The notes beneath the pieces are model-generated. The model did no database searches, was not told the origin of the DNA, and saw nothing but the letters and a program-made list of their open reading frames with translations. A program made the translations under genes and the position numbers. Shown here piece by piece: positions 15,833-24,685 of a DNA stretch of 51,347 bases. How positions within the stretch are numbered: the stretch's first letter is position 1; each line of letters begins with the position of its first letter. The DNA comes from Nostoc sp. FACHB-973 (lineage in GTDB: Bacteria; Cyanobacteriota; Cyanobacteriia; Cyanobacteriales; Nostocaceae), in the NCBI RefSeq assembly GCF_014698115.1, contig NZ_JACJSJ010000056.1, positions 1-51,347 on the forward strand. The letters run 5' to 3'.

Positions 15833-18800
15833 ATGTTTCAAAGTTCGGAAATCATGCTGGGACTCTACAAGCCACTATTGTGGCTGGCACAGATTCCAGT
15901 AGATCCCTCAGTGATCACGCCTTCAGGGCCGCGCTTTTTTGTGGCTTTAATCTCCGGCGTGATTTTAGCCTTTGCTTTTCAATTAGTTCTCACTAATCTC
16001 TCTGTTGCAGCCGGTATTTCCTACCTGGGGCGTCCATCCGACTCGGATTCAAGCGGTGGCGAAGTCGGAAGTTTGGGCGGCACGATTCGCAAAATTGGCA
16101 CAGCAGTAGGAATTTGGACGTTAGTCACTGTCACCATCGCTTTATTAGTTGCCTCTTTCCTGGCTGTGAAGTTGAGCCTTGTGATTTTAGACCCAAGGTT
16201 GGGAGCAATTCTCGGTTTGGTGATTTGGGGTGCTTACTTTTTGCTCCTGGTTTGGGTGAGTTCCACCACCGTGGGTTCCTTGATTGGTTCGGTTGTCAAT
16301 ACGGCAACCTCCGGGTTTCAGGCGATTATGGGGACAGCTACCGCCGCACTGGGGGCAAAAGCTGTTAATAACCAAGTTGTAGCCACAGCGGAAGCCGCGG
16401 CCGCTGCTGTACGTCGGGAACTAGGAAGCGCCATCGACCCAGTAAGCATCCGGGAAAACATTGAAGATTACTTAGAAAAGCTGCGTCCGCCAGAATTAGA
16501 TTTATCGAGGATTCGCAGTGATTTTGAAAATTTACTCAACGATCCGCAAATCAAAGCGATCGCTGGGACTCCAGACATCCGCAATATCGATCGCCAAAAG
16601 TTTATCGAGTTAGTCAGCAGTCGTACCGATCTTTCCAAAAAAGATGTTAACCGCATCGCTGATACTTTGTATAAAGTTTGGCAACAGGTAGTCAGTCAGC
16701 AACCACCCACCCAAGACCGTTTGGGTGAATTAATCGACTATCTCAAATCCCTACCACCCGGACAAACTAAGACAGATGAACTCAATACCAAGCTGGATCG
16801 GTTAGTCGCAGAAATGCGTGGTTCCAAGGAAGGTGGGCAAAAAACCGCACCTGGGCCAGTTCAAAGCACACTGCAACAAGGGCTATCCGCTTTAACCGGC
16901 ATAGTTTTGGGACGGACTGATTTATCTGATTTGGATGTGGAAAAAATCTTGGGTAGCCTCACCAGCGCCAAAGACAAGGTTACTGAACAGGCAGATAAGC
17001 TGGGTTTACCCACACCATCCCAACCCTATAGTCCAATTCGGGCTGATGTGGAAAATTACCTACTCAATACCTATGCTTGGCAACTCAGCCCAGAAAGAAT
17101 TGGTCAGGAATTTGCCGATGTTATTTACGACCCAGCAGCCGATCCTGGGACAATTCGCAGGGAACTAGAGCGGCTATCCCGCAAGGATTTCGTCAATCTT
17201 TTGCAACAGCGGGGACTACTTACCCAAACCCAAATTCAGCGCATTGCAGACCGACTAGAAACTGTCCGTCAAGAAGTGCTAGTCACAGTCATTGCTGAAG
17301 AAGAAAGAGATATTGTACAAGACTTGCAACGCCGAGTTGAAAGTTATCTGCTGGTTACTCCCAAAACAGATTTGACACCCGAAGGTATTGAGCGGGATTT
17401 CAAACCACTGTTGCAAGACTCAGAGGCAGATTATGAAACTCTGGTGTTGCGACTGGCGCAGGTTGGACGTGCCGAAATGCGGGAGATATTGCTGGAACGT
17501 AGTGATGTCCAGCTGTATGAAGTAGACAGCATTTTGGACGAGTTGGAAAAACAACGCGATCGCGCTTTAATTGAATCCAAAGGTCTAGCAGAACAAGCAC
17601 AATATCAAGCAGAAACCCTGTGGTTGAATGTCGAATCATATCTGCGTAACACTGGCAAATCAGAACTGAATCCTGATGCCATCCGCGCCGACCTCAAAAA
17701 GTTACTCGACGATCCCCAAAGTGGAGTTACTGCCATTCAGGCGCGGTTGTCTCGCTTTGACCGCGATACTCTGGTACAGTTGTTGAGTCAGCGGGAAGAT
17801 TTGACTGAAGACCAAGTTAATCAAATCATCAATGCCGTTGAAGAGTCGTGGCATAGTATCCGCCACGCACCCCAAGCTTTAGCACACAAAGCTAAAGAAC
17901 AATACGACTCCGTTACCACCACCATCGCAGATTACCTCCGGAAAACTGGCAAACAAGAACTCAACCCAGAAGGTATTCAGCGGGATTTGAATAGATTGTT
18001 TGAAAATCCCAAAGAAGGAGCCGTAGCGCTACGCCGTCGGTTGTCTCAAGTAGACCGGGATACATTGGTGAAACTACTCAGTCAACGTCAAGACTTGAGT
18101 GAAGAACAAGTCAATGAAATCATTGATTCCACCCAAACCTCGATTCGCAACATTGTACGTGCGCCTCGTCGTTTAGCTACCAGGACACAGCAAAGAGTGG
18201 AAACATTCAAAGCTTATCTGGAAGAATATTTGCGGCAAACTGGTAAAGAAGAACTCAACCCAGAAGGTATCAAACGCGACTTACAATTACTGTTGCACGA
18301 TCCGCGAGTGGGGGTAGAAAATTTTAGCGATCGCCTAGCTCATTTTGATCGTTCTACCATCATCGCCCTGCTGAAAATTCGTGAAGATATCACCGACGAA
18401 GAAGCAGCGCGGATTGCAGATAACATTGTTTCAGTCAGGGATCAATTTGTTGAACAAGTGCGGAGCATTCAACGAGGCATTCAAGATGCAATTGACGGGG
18501 TTTTTGCCCGCATCCGCAACTATCTGAACTCCTTGGATCGCCCTGAACTCAACTATGATAGTATCAAGCGCGATGTCCGCATCTTTTTTGAAGATCCCCA
18601 AGCCGGGTTTGAAGCACTGCGCGATCGCCTGTCTTCCTTTGATCGTGACACCCTAGTAGCAATTATGAGTTCTCGTGAGGACATTTCCCAGGAGGATGCC
18701 AACCGGATCGTTGACCAAATTGAACGGGCACGCAACACAGTATTGCAACGTGCAGAACGCATACAGCACGAAGCCCAACGCCGCCTCGAAGAAGTCAAAC

Positions 18801-18931
18801 ATCAAGCACAGCGGCAAGCAGAAGAAACCCGTAAAGCCGCAGCTACAGCAGCTTGGTGGTTGTTTGCCACAGCAGTCGTCTCCGCCATTTTCTCAGCATT
18901 CGGAGGAGCGATCGCTGTAATTCTTCTATAA
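15833..18931 (+). CDS. Large membrane-anchored protein with ~100-residue helical repeats
   Basis: A 1032-residue protein I cannot assign to a characterised family. The N-terminus has about four hydrophobic segments (between residues 25 and 185). A repeated unit then recurs at about residues 209, 406, 502, 598, 699, 797 and 896 with a pitch near 96-101: YLRxTGKxELNPxxIxRDL, then FDRDTLVxLLSQRxDLSEEQVNxII. A degenerate copy lies near 350. After a charged coiled coil (EAQRRLEEVKHQAQRQAEE) comes a C-terminal membrane helix. Both ends are thus in the membrane, with a long helical region between. A structural or envelope role is possible; function unknown. Confidence 0.85.
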   Translation: MFQSSEIMLGLYKPLLWLAQIPVDPSVITPSGPRFFVALISGVILAFAFQLVLTNLSVAAGISYLGRPSDSDSSGGEVGSLGGTIRKIGTAVGIWTLVTVTIALLVASFLAVKLSLVILDPRLGAILGLVIWGAYFLLLVWVSSTTVGSLIGSVVNTATSGFQAIMGTATAALGAKAVNNQVVATAEAAAAAVRRELGSAIDPVSIRENIEDYLEKLRPPELDLSRIRSDFENLLNDPQIKAIAGTPDIRNIDRQKFIELVSSRTDLSKKDVNRIADTLYKVWQQVVSQQPPTQDRLGELIDYLKSLPPGQTKTDELNTKLDRLVAEMRGSKEGGQKTAPGPVQSTLQQGLSALTGIVLGRTDLSDLDVEKILGSLTSAKDKVTEQADKLGLPTPSQPYSPIRADVENYLLNTYAWQLSPERIGQEFADVIYDPAADPGTIRRELERLSRKDFVNLLQQRGLLTQTQIQRIADRLETVRQEVLVTVIAEEERDIVQDLQRRVESYLLVTPKTDLTPEGIERDFKPLLQDSEADYETLVLRLAQVGRAEMREILLERSDVQLYEVDSILDELEKQRDRALIESKGLAEQAQYQAETLWLNVESYLRNTGKSELNPDAIRADLKKLLDDPQSGVTAIQARLSRFDRDTLVQLLSQREDLTEDQVNQIINAVEESWHSIRHAPQALAHKAKEQYDSVTTTIADYLRKTGKQELNPEGIQRDLNRLFENPKEGAVALRRRLSQVDRDTLVKLLSQRQDLSEEQVNEIIDSTQTSIRNIVRAPRRLATRTQQRVETFKAYLEEYLRQTGKEELNPEGIKRDLQLLLHDPRVGVENFSDRLAHFDRSTIIALLKIREDITDEEAARIADNIVSVRDQFVEQVRSIQRGIQDAIDGVFARIRNYLNSLDRPELNYDSIKRDVRIFFEDPQAGFEALRDRLSSFDRDTLVAIMSSREDISQEDANRIVDQIERARNTVLQRAERIQHEAQRRLEEVKHQAQRQAEETRKAAATAAWWLFATAVVSAIFSAFGGAIAVILL

Positions 18932-18961
18932 GTTTACAAGTTGTCTCCGCTAAATTTTCAG

Positions 18962-18986
18962 CCTCCCGGTAAGGGAGGTTTTTTTA
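18962..18986 (+). terminator. Rho-independent terminator
   Basis: CCTCCC pairs with GGGAGG around GGTAA, followed by T7, 30 bases after the large membrane-protein gene. Confidence 0.88.
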
Positions 18987-19085
18987 TGTTTGTCATTAGT
19001 CATTAGTCATTGGTCATTAGTTATTTTCCTCATCTCCCTCACCTCCCCCATCTCGCCCACTCCCTACTCCCTACTCCCTACTCCC
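18987..19085 (+). repeat. Short tandem repeats (GTCATTA, CTCCCTA types)
   Basis: GTCATTAGTCATTAG-type copies near 18992-19022 are followed by CCCTACTCCCTACTCCC copies near 19063-19085. The rest of the gap to 19258 shows no gene. Confidence 0.75.
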
Positions 19086-19333
19086 CGCCTTACTATATAC
19101 GCAATTTCTATGCAACATGAACCACAAATTTTATTCACCTACCTTGAATGCATGTATTTTTTGGAAATAACTCGCTTCACAAACCTCTAATTTTTTCTTC
19201 TCAACTCTGTAATTAAATTGTCAGCAAAAGCTAATGACTTGGTTAATTAGTTCTTTATATGCTGAAAACAAGATTACCAACTTCTGTAAAAGTCGCTAAT
19301 CTCAGTCAAATAACTATTAACCAGGGTAAAAAC

Positions 19334-19705
19334 ATGGTAGAGTTAAATCACTTCTTTACCCAAATCCAATCACCTTCATATTCCAAAAATGACCAAAATG
19401 CTGAGCCATTAGCAGATACATGGAGTGATTATATTCAAACTTTACATCAGGCTATTGCTGAGTCGAATACAACAAAGCAAATTCTGCAAAAAGATTACAA
19501 TCGCGTCCAAGCTTTGGCGATCGCTTGGGAAAAAGAAGTTGAAATTGCCTTGAAAAACTCTCGTGAAGATCGAGTTCGTCAGGCACTAGTCTATAAACAG
19601 AATTGTACTGCAAGAGCGCAAGAACTCAAAACTTTAGTCGAACGGCATACTATCCATGTCAGTATTCTTCAAACCAGACTGGCTTATTGGCAAAATCAAC
19701 TATAA
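19334..19705 (+). CDS. Short PspA/IM30-like coiled-coil protein
   Basis: A protein of 123 residues from the ATG at 19334, which has AGGGTAA just upstream; an ATG at 19259 without a ribosome site would add 25 residues. The C-terminal part resembles the PspA/IM30 coiled-coil core: WEKEVEIALKNSREDRVRQALVYKQ matches the family's W..R.E.AL..GREDLAR.AL..K pattern, and the end is heptad-like (LVERHTIHVSILQTRLAYW). Normal PspA or Vipp1 is about 220-260 residues with an amphipathic N-terminal helix, which is missing here. It may be a divergent partner protein or a degenerate copy. A membrane-stress role would be inference. Confidence 0.6.
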   Translation: MVELNHFFTQIQSPSYSKNDQNAEPLADTWSDYIQTLHQAIAESNTTKQILQKDYNRVQALAIAWEKEVEIALKNSREDRVRQALVYKQNCTARAQELKTLVERHTIHVSILQTRLAYWQNQL

Positions 19706-19905
19706 AAATGGTCAGACAATTTTGGATTTTAGATTTTAGATTTTGGATTGGGAATTGCCTTCTGGGTGTGACTTGCGTGAATCTATCTGTCACAAAGATT
19801 TTTCCAATTGGTATAGGACTCCTATTTGATCGCGTGAAAAAACGACCTACACCTCGAAAACGCTGATTCCCTACTCCCTACTCTCTACTCCCTGCGGTTA
19901 CTATA

Positions 19906-20703
19906 TTAACTTTTAACAGCGACGAACTCAATATTAGTTGCAGTATATTTGAGCGGTGTATTTTTAGTTAACCATTGATCTACAGATTCAAGAATGTGGT
20001 ATTTAGCATAGGAAATACTATTTTTAGGCAAAAGTTGTCTATGCCAAAGGTCGAGTAGTTCAAAATTAGTTTGCTTGAGGAGGTGTTTTACCATTTTTTT
20101 GGAATACAGGCGATCGTGGTAAAAGTCTCCTCGCAAATGGGCTAAATGCTGAGTCCAAGAAAGGTAATAAGGAAGGAAAAAACACAACAAAAGACCTGAT
20201 GGTTTCAACACTCGATGAATCTCAGCAAGAGAAGCAAGGTCATTGGGAACGTGTTCAAGAACTCCAAAACTTAAGACAACATCAAAGCTTGCATCGCTGA
20301 AAGGAAGTAAATATGGATGTTCTAGGGTAACAACTTTTAGAGATGTTTTTTCGATGATTGGTGTAATCTGACCAAAAGCTGAATCATCAGCACCGCGCAC
20401 ATCACAACTAGTAATTTCGACACCCATTTCACGCATTAAAAAAGAAATATGTCCTTTACCACACCCCCAATCAAGAACGCGTATTTTATCCAGATTTGCC
20501 CCAAACCAATACTCCAAAATAGCCCTTACGTATTCTGTCAGGTAGAGGAAAATATTCTGAGAAGCAGGGTTTCTTAAAAAAGCGTGACTATCTATATCCC
20601 CGACTAAATCAATCAATTGCTGATTTAAAGGTAAATGTTGCTGGAAATGAGTGTGTCTGAGAGCAACCATTTTTTTGCGATTGTCTATTGAATTTCTACT
20701 CAT
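19906..20703 (-). CDS. Class I SAM-dependent methyltransferase
   Basis: A protein of about 265 residues from the ATG at 20703 (the frame stays open to a TTG at 20799). The Rossmann core has motif I VLDWGCGKGHISF, an acidic motif II region (ITSCDVRG), motif III (FDVVLSFGVLEHVPND) and the post-core VLKPSGLLLCFF. The Trp-Gly-Cys-Gly-Lys variant of motif I is common in methyltransferases encoded in polysaccharide or natural-product loci. The substrate is unknown and no pathway genes adjoin. It stands alone between an intergenic repeat and the gene-poor stretch to 21133. Confidence 0.85.
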   Translation of the reverse strand: MSRNSIDNRKKMVALRHTHFQQHLPLNQQLIDLVGDIDSHAFLRNPASQNIFLYLTEYVRAILEYWFGANLDKIRVLDWGCGKGHISFLMREMGVEITSCDVRGADDSAFGQITPIIEKTSLKVVTLEHPYLLPFSDASFDVVLSFGVLEHVPNDLASLAEIHRVLKPSGLLLCFFLPYYLSWTQHLAHLRGDFYHDRLYSKKMVKHLLKQTNFELLDLWHRQLLPKNSISYAKYHILESVDQWLTKNTPLKYTATNIEFVAVKS

Positions 20704-21181
20704 AGTTCTATAGGATTGCCTCTTCCATCTTTCAAGCAATTTTATCCTGTCGTCTAACAACGAGTTATCGAACCAAGAATACCCGAACTTTTCGAGCAAG
20801 TGAGCGATCGCGCGGCATGTCGCCAGATAAGCGAAACTTGTTCAGTTCGGGGAGTATCAATTTCTTCCTGAGAGATGCTACGTACACTTGGTGTTTCTCT
20901 AGCTTGCTTCCGGTTTCCCATATCATCTGGGGATTCAGAATATTAAGTTCGCTCAAAATATAAACTCCGGTAAACTTTTCGTTAAAATATATAATATATT
21001 CTAATCTACACTAAATCTATCGGCAAACCGTATATTATGGATAAAGCAATAAAATAATCAACTCAAAGGGCAAATTAAGAAGTAATCAAGCGATAACTTC
21101 TTAAATTTGGCAAATTTTGTTGCAATTGTATAAATGTATTCTCAAAGCTTGCTTGTTAGAGGATTTATCAAGCTGGGAGAT

Positions 21182-21685
21182 ATGGGAAAGTTCAAAGGAG
21201 TGAATGTGATCAACGCCATACAAATTAACGAAAATTTGACAACCACAGGACAAGTCATACCAAAACAGCTCGAGCAAGCTAGCCAAGAAGGTTTTAAGTC
21301 CGTTTTAAATCTGCGATCGCCTGATGAGTTGGGATTTTCCCACGATGAGCAACGGGTAGCCCAAGCATTGGGGCTGTACTATACAAATGTGCCACTCAAA
21401 CTGGAAGCACTAAATGAAGAGTTAATTACCAAAATACTGACAACACTCGAACAAATTCCGAAACCAGCAGTTGTGCATTGTGCCGCAGGGATGCGATCGA
21501 CTGGAATTGCACTATTGAGTGTCGCTATTAAAGAAGGATTAACACCAGAGCAAACCTTATCAAAAGCTCGTAATGTAGGCTTTGGGTTCTTTGAACACGC
21601 TGGTGTTAGTCCTCGGTTGAAGCAACTATTTGTGGACTATGTTAATAAACATGCGAAGGTAGCTGTAACTGTTAGTAATAGTTAA
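21182..21685 (+). CDS. DSP-like protein phosphatase (DUF442/Blh-type)
   Basis: A protein of about 167 residues from the ATG at 21182; the frame also allows an ATG at 21134. The phosphatase P loop is HCAAGMRST (the C-x5-R motif with catalytic Cys and Arg), preceded by VLNLRSPDELGF, which fits the DUF442 or beta-lactamase-hydrolase-like family of dual-specificity phosphatase folds. The strand order and SVAIKEGLTPEQTLSKARNVG helix agree. Substrates of this family are mostly unknown; phosphotyrosine or small phosphorylated compounds are possible. A monocistronic unit. Confidence 0.8.
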   Translation: MGKFKGVNVINAIQINENLTTTGQVIPKQLEQASQEGFKSVLNLRSPDELGFSHDEQRVAQALGLYYTNVPLKLEALNEELITKILTTLEQIPKPAVVHCAAGMRSTGIALLSVAIKEGLTPEQTLSKARNVGFGFFEHAGVSPRLKQLFVDYVNKHAKVAVTVSNS

Positions 21686-21692
21686 TAGATAT

Positions 21693-21781
21693 CAATACGC
21701 TTCAGTTAAGGTTTTTTGATTAAAATTCTAAATTCCAAAGACGGGATAAATCGCGTCTGCTGCCTTAACCGAACAGTATTG
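21693..21781. repeat. MITE-like element, family B copy 1
   Basis: Ends CAATACGCTTCAGTTAAGG and CCTTAACCGAACAGTATTG are inverted repeats. The interior matches the element at 34444-34576 in opposite orientation (TTTTTTGATTAAAATTC; AAAGACGGGATAAATCGCG). No coding capacity. Confidence 0.7.
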
Positions 21782-21802
21782 TAATAGATATGAGTACACC
21801 AC

Positions 21803-21823
21803 GGGCACGGCAGTGCCGTGCCC
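21803..21823. repeat. GC-rich palindrome, GGGCACGG family
   Basis: A perfect 21-base palindrome (odd centre), GGGCACGGCA mirrored, followed by CCTAC. Related palindromes occur at 24519, 39665 and 41122. The remaining gap to 22028 is AT-rich without a gene. Confidence 0.7.
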
Positions 21824-22028
21824 CTACACGTTACGATATAATCCTGTGCCCCACCTTAATGGGAACCGCTATATTGTCTGTAGCAGCCTATACTAAAACT
21901 TGAAATTCTATTTTATAGAAGCACAATTTCCAAAGGTAACAAAATTATCATCTGAACTATCTGTTCAACTGTAGTTTTAATCAAGTTTTTGCTTTATATT
22001 TTTTAATTTTCTTAATATTTGGATACAA

Positions 22029-22406
22029 ATGAATGACAGTATTTTTACTGTTGTTAAATCTATTCATACTTACTTAATATGTAGCACAATATTTTTTATG
22101 ATCTCAAGCATTGTGAAATCTCTTCTACAGACTTACTTAGAACAAGAAATCTGGATACTAATACGAGAAAAGTGGTATTTTGCTACAATTATCGGAGTTT
22201 GGGATGATTTGTTGTGGTTTAAACATAGAACTTACAACAAAGATACAGAGGAAGATACTCTCTGGGAAATGGTTGTCAAAATCAGTGAAGTAATTGCAGT
22301 TGATAAAGTTAAGTCTGTGATCAGTAGAAAACCAGACGTGTTGATTTCACGACTATTAGAAACTGACCAAGGCACAACCGATCACAATCAAGAGCATGAA
22401 CGTTAA
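22029..22406 (+). CDS. Hypothetical small membrane protein
   Basis: A 125-residue frame from the ATG at 22029. One hydrophobic segment near residues 15-35 (YLICSTIFFMISSIVKSLL) is followed by a Trp-rich stretch (WYFATIIGVWDDLLWF) and a charged C-terminus ending in several acidic and His residues. I do not recognise a family. The upstream region is very AT-rich and has no clear ribosome-binding site, so the gene may be real but poorly conserved, or spurious. Confidence 0.4.
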   Translation: MNDSIFTVVKSIHTYLICSTIFFMISSIVKSLLQTYLEQEIWILIREKWYFATIIGVWDDLLWFKHRTYNKDTEEDTLWEMVVKISEVIAVDKVKSVISRKPDVLISRLLETDQGTTDHNQEHER

Positions 22407-22784
22407 TATAGCACTCCTATTTGATTGATGAATTTAGTGATTGTTGGGGAATAGGGAGTAGGGAGTAGGGAGTAGGGAAAGATTAATTGCCTCTTGTCTA
22501 TTTCCTATTCCCTGTTAAGCTGTAGAACTGTCATCCAAGCGATCGCTAATATCGCTAATATATTCAAGATATAGGACTCCTATTTGATTTTTGAACAAAC
22601 TCGCCCTCTGAAAAAGGCTGATTCCCTATTCACTACTCCCTACTCCCCACTCCCTACCTACGTAAATGAGTTCAAAAATAAAAGGCGATCGCTATATTTG
22701 CACAAGGAAGGTCTGAAAATAATCTGCTAAACTATCTAAAATTTGAAATTATCGCAGCTGCTAGCTCAGGGCTGATAACTAAGT
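22407..22784 (+). repeat. Intergenic region with short tandem repeats
   Basis: GGGAGTA copies at about 22453-22479 face complementary CTACTCCC copies near 22630-22660. Two copies of a sequence around ACTCCTATTTGAT also occur (near 22412 and 22574). No gene seen; the promoter of the ABC gene at 22785 should lie at the right end. Confidence 0.65.
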
Positions 22785-24461
22785 ATGAGTGAAGCCTTAT
22801 TCTGTATCGAAAATCTCCGAGTTGCCTATCCTCAACGAAGTGGAGAAGCACCAAGCTGGGCGGTTGATGATGTATCTTTCACCTTGCAACGAGGTGAAAA
22901 AATGGGATTGGTAGGAGAGTCGGGTTGTGGTAAGTCAACTATTGGACGTGCAGTAATGCGCTTGCTACCAGCTTCTAGTCGCGTTGAGGGACGGGTGACA
23001 TTTCAGGGACAGTCAGTATTTGATTTAACGCCTAACCAGTTGCGGAAATTTCGCGGAGAAGCGATCGCCTTAGTTTTTCAAGATCCGATGACACGCCTCG
23101 ATCCGCTGATGACTATTGGTAAGCATTGTATCGAAACTCTGCAAGCGCACTCACCGGAATTATCAGCACCGCAAGCCAAAGAAAAAGCACTTGCAACATT
23201 GGCAAAGGTAAATATTCCCGCGAGTCGCTGGAATCAGTATCCTCACGAATTTAGCGGCGGAATGCGACAACGGGTAGCGATCGCTTTAGCTTTACTTCTC
23301 AATCCCAAGTTGATTGTTGCAGATGAACCCACCACAAGTTTAGATGTTACCGTTTCCGCGCAGATATTAAAAGAATTAACTCGGCTGTGTAGTGAAGAAA
23401 ACATGGGATTGCTGCTGATATCTCATGATTTAGCAATGGTGGCTGAGTATTGCGATCGCATTGGCGTCATGTATCACGGTAAAATGGTGGAAATGGGCAC
23501 CACAGAAAGTGTATTTAGACAACCGCAACATGAATACACGCGATCGCTCCTCAAAGCAGCTTTACATATTCAAGCAGTGGATGAAATAGGGAGTGGGGAC
23601 TCTTTACTGGGGACTGGGGAAGAAAAGCAATTAGCGAATATTAAAGAGAAATCACCGATTTTGAGTGTTACTGACCTCAAGCAATATTACACTATAGAAC
23701 CTAACTTTATTGAAAGACTATTTAACAGACAATCAGAGACAATTAAAGCAGTAGATGGTATTAATCTGGATCTTTATCCTGGAGAAATTCTTGGTTTAGT
23801 TGGGGAATCAGGTTGCGGTAAAAGCACATTATCACGGACAATTTTGCAACTAATTCGTCCCACGTCTGGCAAAGTTGAGTTTTTAGGACAGGATCTAACT
23901 AAACTTTCGCCTCAAGAAATTCGGTCTTCACGGCGACAAATCCAAATGGTGTTTCAAGACCCTCATGCTTGTCTGAATCCAGCGATGACAGTGGGACAAA
24001 GTATCGCTGACCCTTTATTTATTCACAATCTAGCCGATTCTGTGAAAGCGAAAGAACAAGTTTTGTGGATGTTAGAAAAAGTTGGCTTAACACCGCCAGA
24101 AGTATATTATGAACGTTATCCATCAGATTTATCTGGAGGACAACAACAAAGAGTAGCGATCGCTCGTGCTTTGATTACTCACCCGAAACTTTTGATTTGC
24201 GATGAACCGGTGAGTATGTTAGACGCTAGCGTGCAGTCACAAGTGCTAGATTTGATGTTGCAATTAAAAGAAGAATTTGAGTTAACTTATCTGTTTATAA
24301 CTCACGATCTTTGGTTAGCTAGATTTTTGTGCGATCGCATTGCCGTCATGAACGGCGGTAAAATTGTTGAACTTGGTGATACTAAAAAGATTTTTGCCAA
24401 TCCTCAGCACCCCTATACCAAAACCTTACTAGATGCTGCTCCTTTATTAGCGCGGGCTTAA
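22785..24461 (+). CDS. Fused double-ATPase of peptide/nickel-type ABC importer
   Basis: A 558-residue protein with two complete ABC ATPase domains, like fused DppD-DppF, YejF or GsiA. Domain 1: Walker A GESGCGKST, signature FSGGMRQR, Walker B LIVADEPTTSLDV, H loop ISHD. Domain 2 begins near residue 290: GESGCGKST, LSGGQQQR, LLICDEPVSMLDA, ITHD. The Q loops read VFQDPMTRLDP and VFQDPHACLNP, characteristic of the oligopeptide group. It would power uptake of peptides or glutathione-like compounds. No permease or binding-protein gene is adjacent, so its partners are encoded elsewhere, which is common in cyanobacteria. Confidence 0.92.
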   Translation: MSEALFCIENLRVAYPQRSGEAPSWAVDDVSFTLQRGEKMGLVGESGCGKSTIGRAVMRLLPASSRVEGRVTFQGQSVFDLTPNQLRKFRGEAIALVFQDPMTRLDPLMTIGKHCIETLQAHSPELSAPQAKEKALATLAKVNIPASRWNQYPHEFSGGMRQRVAIALALLLNPKLIVADEPTTSLDVTVSAQILKELTRLCSEENMGLLLISHDLAMVAEYCDRIGVMYHGKMVEMGTTESVFRQPQHEYTRSLLKAALHIQAVDEIGSGDSLLGTGEEKQLANIKEKSPILSVTDLKQYYTIEPNFIERLFNRQSETIKAVDGINLDLYPGEILGLVGESGCGKSTLSRTILQLIRPTSGKVEFLGQDLTKLSPQEIRSSRRQIQMVFQDPHACLNPAMTVGQSIADPLFIHNLADSVKAKEQVLWMLEKVGLTPPEVYYERYPSDLSGGQQQRVAIARALITHPKLLICDEPVSMLDASVQSQVLDLMLQLKEEFELTYLFITHDLWLARFLCDRIAVMNGGKIVELGDTKKIFANPQHPYTKTLLDAAPLLARA

Positions 24462-24487
24462 CTATTTTAGATTTTGAATTTTGGATT

Positions 24488-24582
24488 TACAGCTAATTTC
24501 AGGTAAATAGACCACGCAGTAGGGGCACAGCATTGCTGTGCCCCTACAACAGATGTGGTTCAAATACATGAAAACTGCTGTA
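24488..24582. repeat. MITE-like element, family A copy 1
   Basis: A 95-base element with inverted ends (TACAGCTAATTTCAGGTA against TACATGAAAACTGCTGTA). Its core is a palindrome around GTAGGGGCACAGC (24519-24547). A second copy, almost identical, lies at 41092-41186 in the same orientation. Confidence 0.8.
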
Positions 24583-24685
24583 TGAACAGGCAAACATTAG
24601 ACTTTAGTCCAATATGGCAGGGCTTTGGGAAGTTGTATCGTGGGTATTATTTATCAACATTGTGTAACACAGGGGATTGAGTGGG

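Noticed and set aside
20765..20956. A 63-residue minus-strand frame upstream of the methyltransferase
   Set aside because: No recognised domain, no ribosome-binding site and overlap with another frame; kept only as a possible frameshift remark.
24488..24582. A tRNA gene suggested by GTGGTTCAAATAC
   Set aside because: The T-loop-like string lies in a MITE and no acceptor, D or anticodon stems can be drawn.
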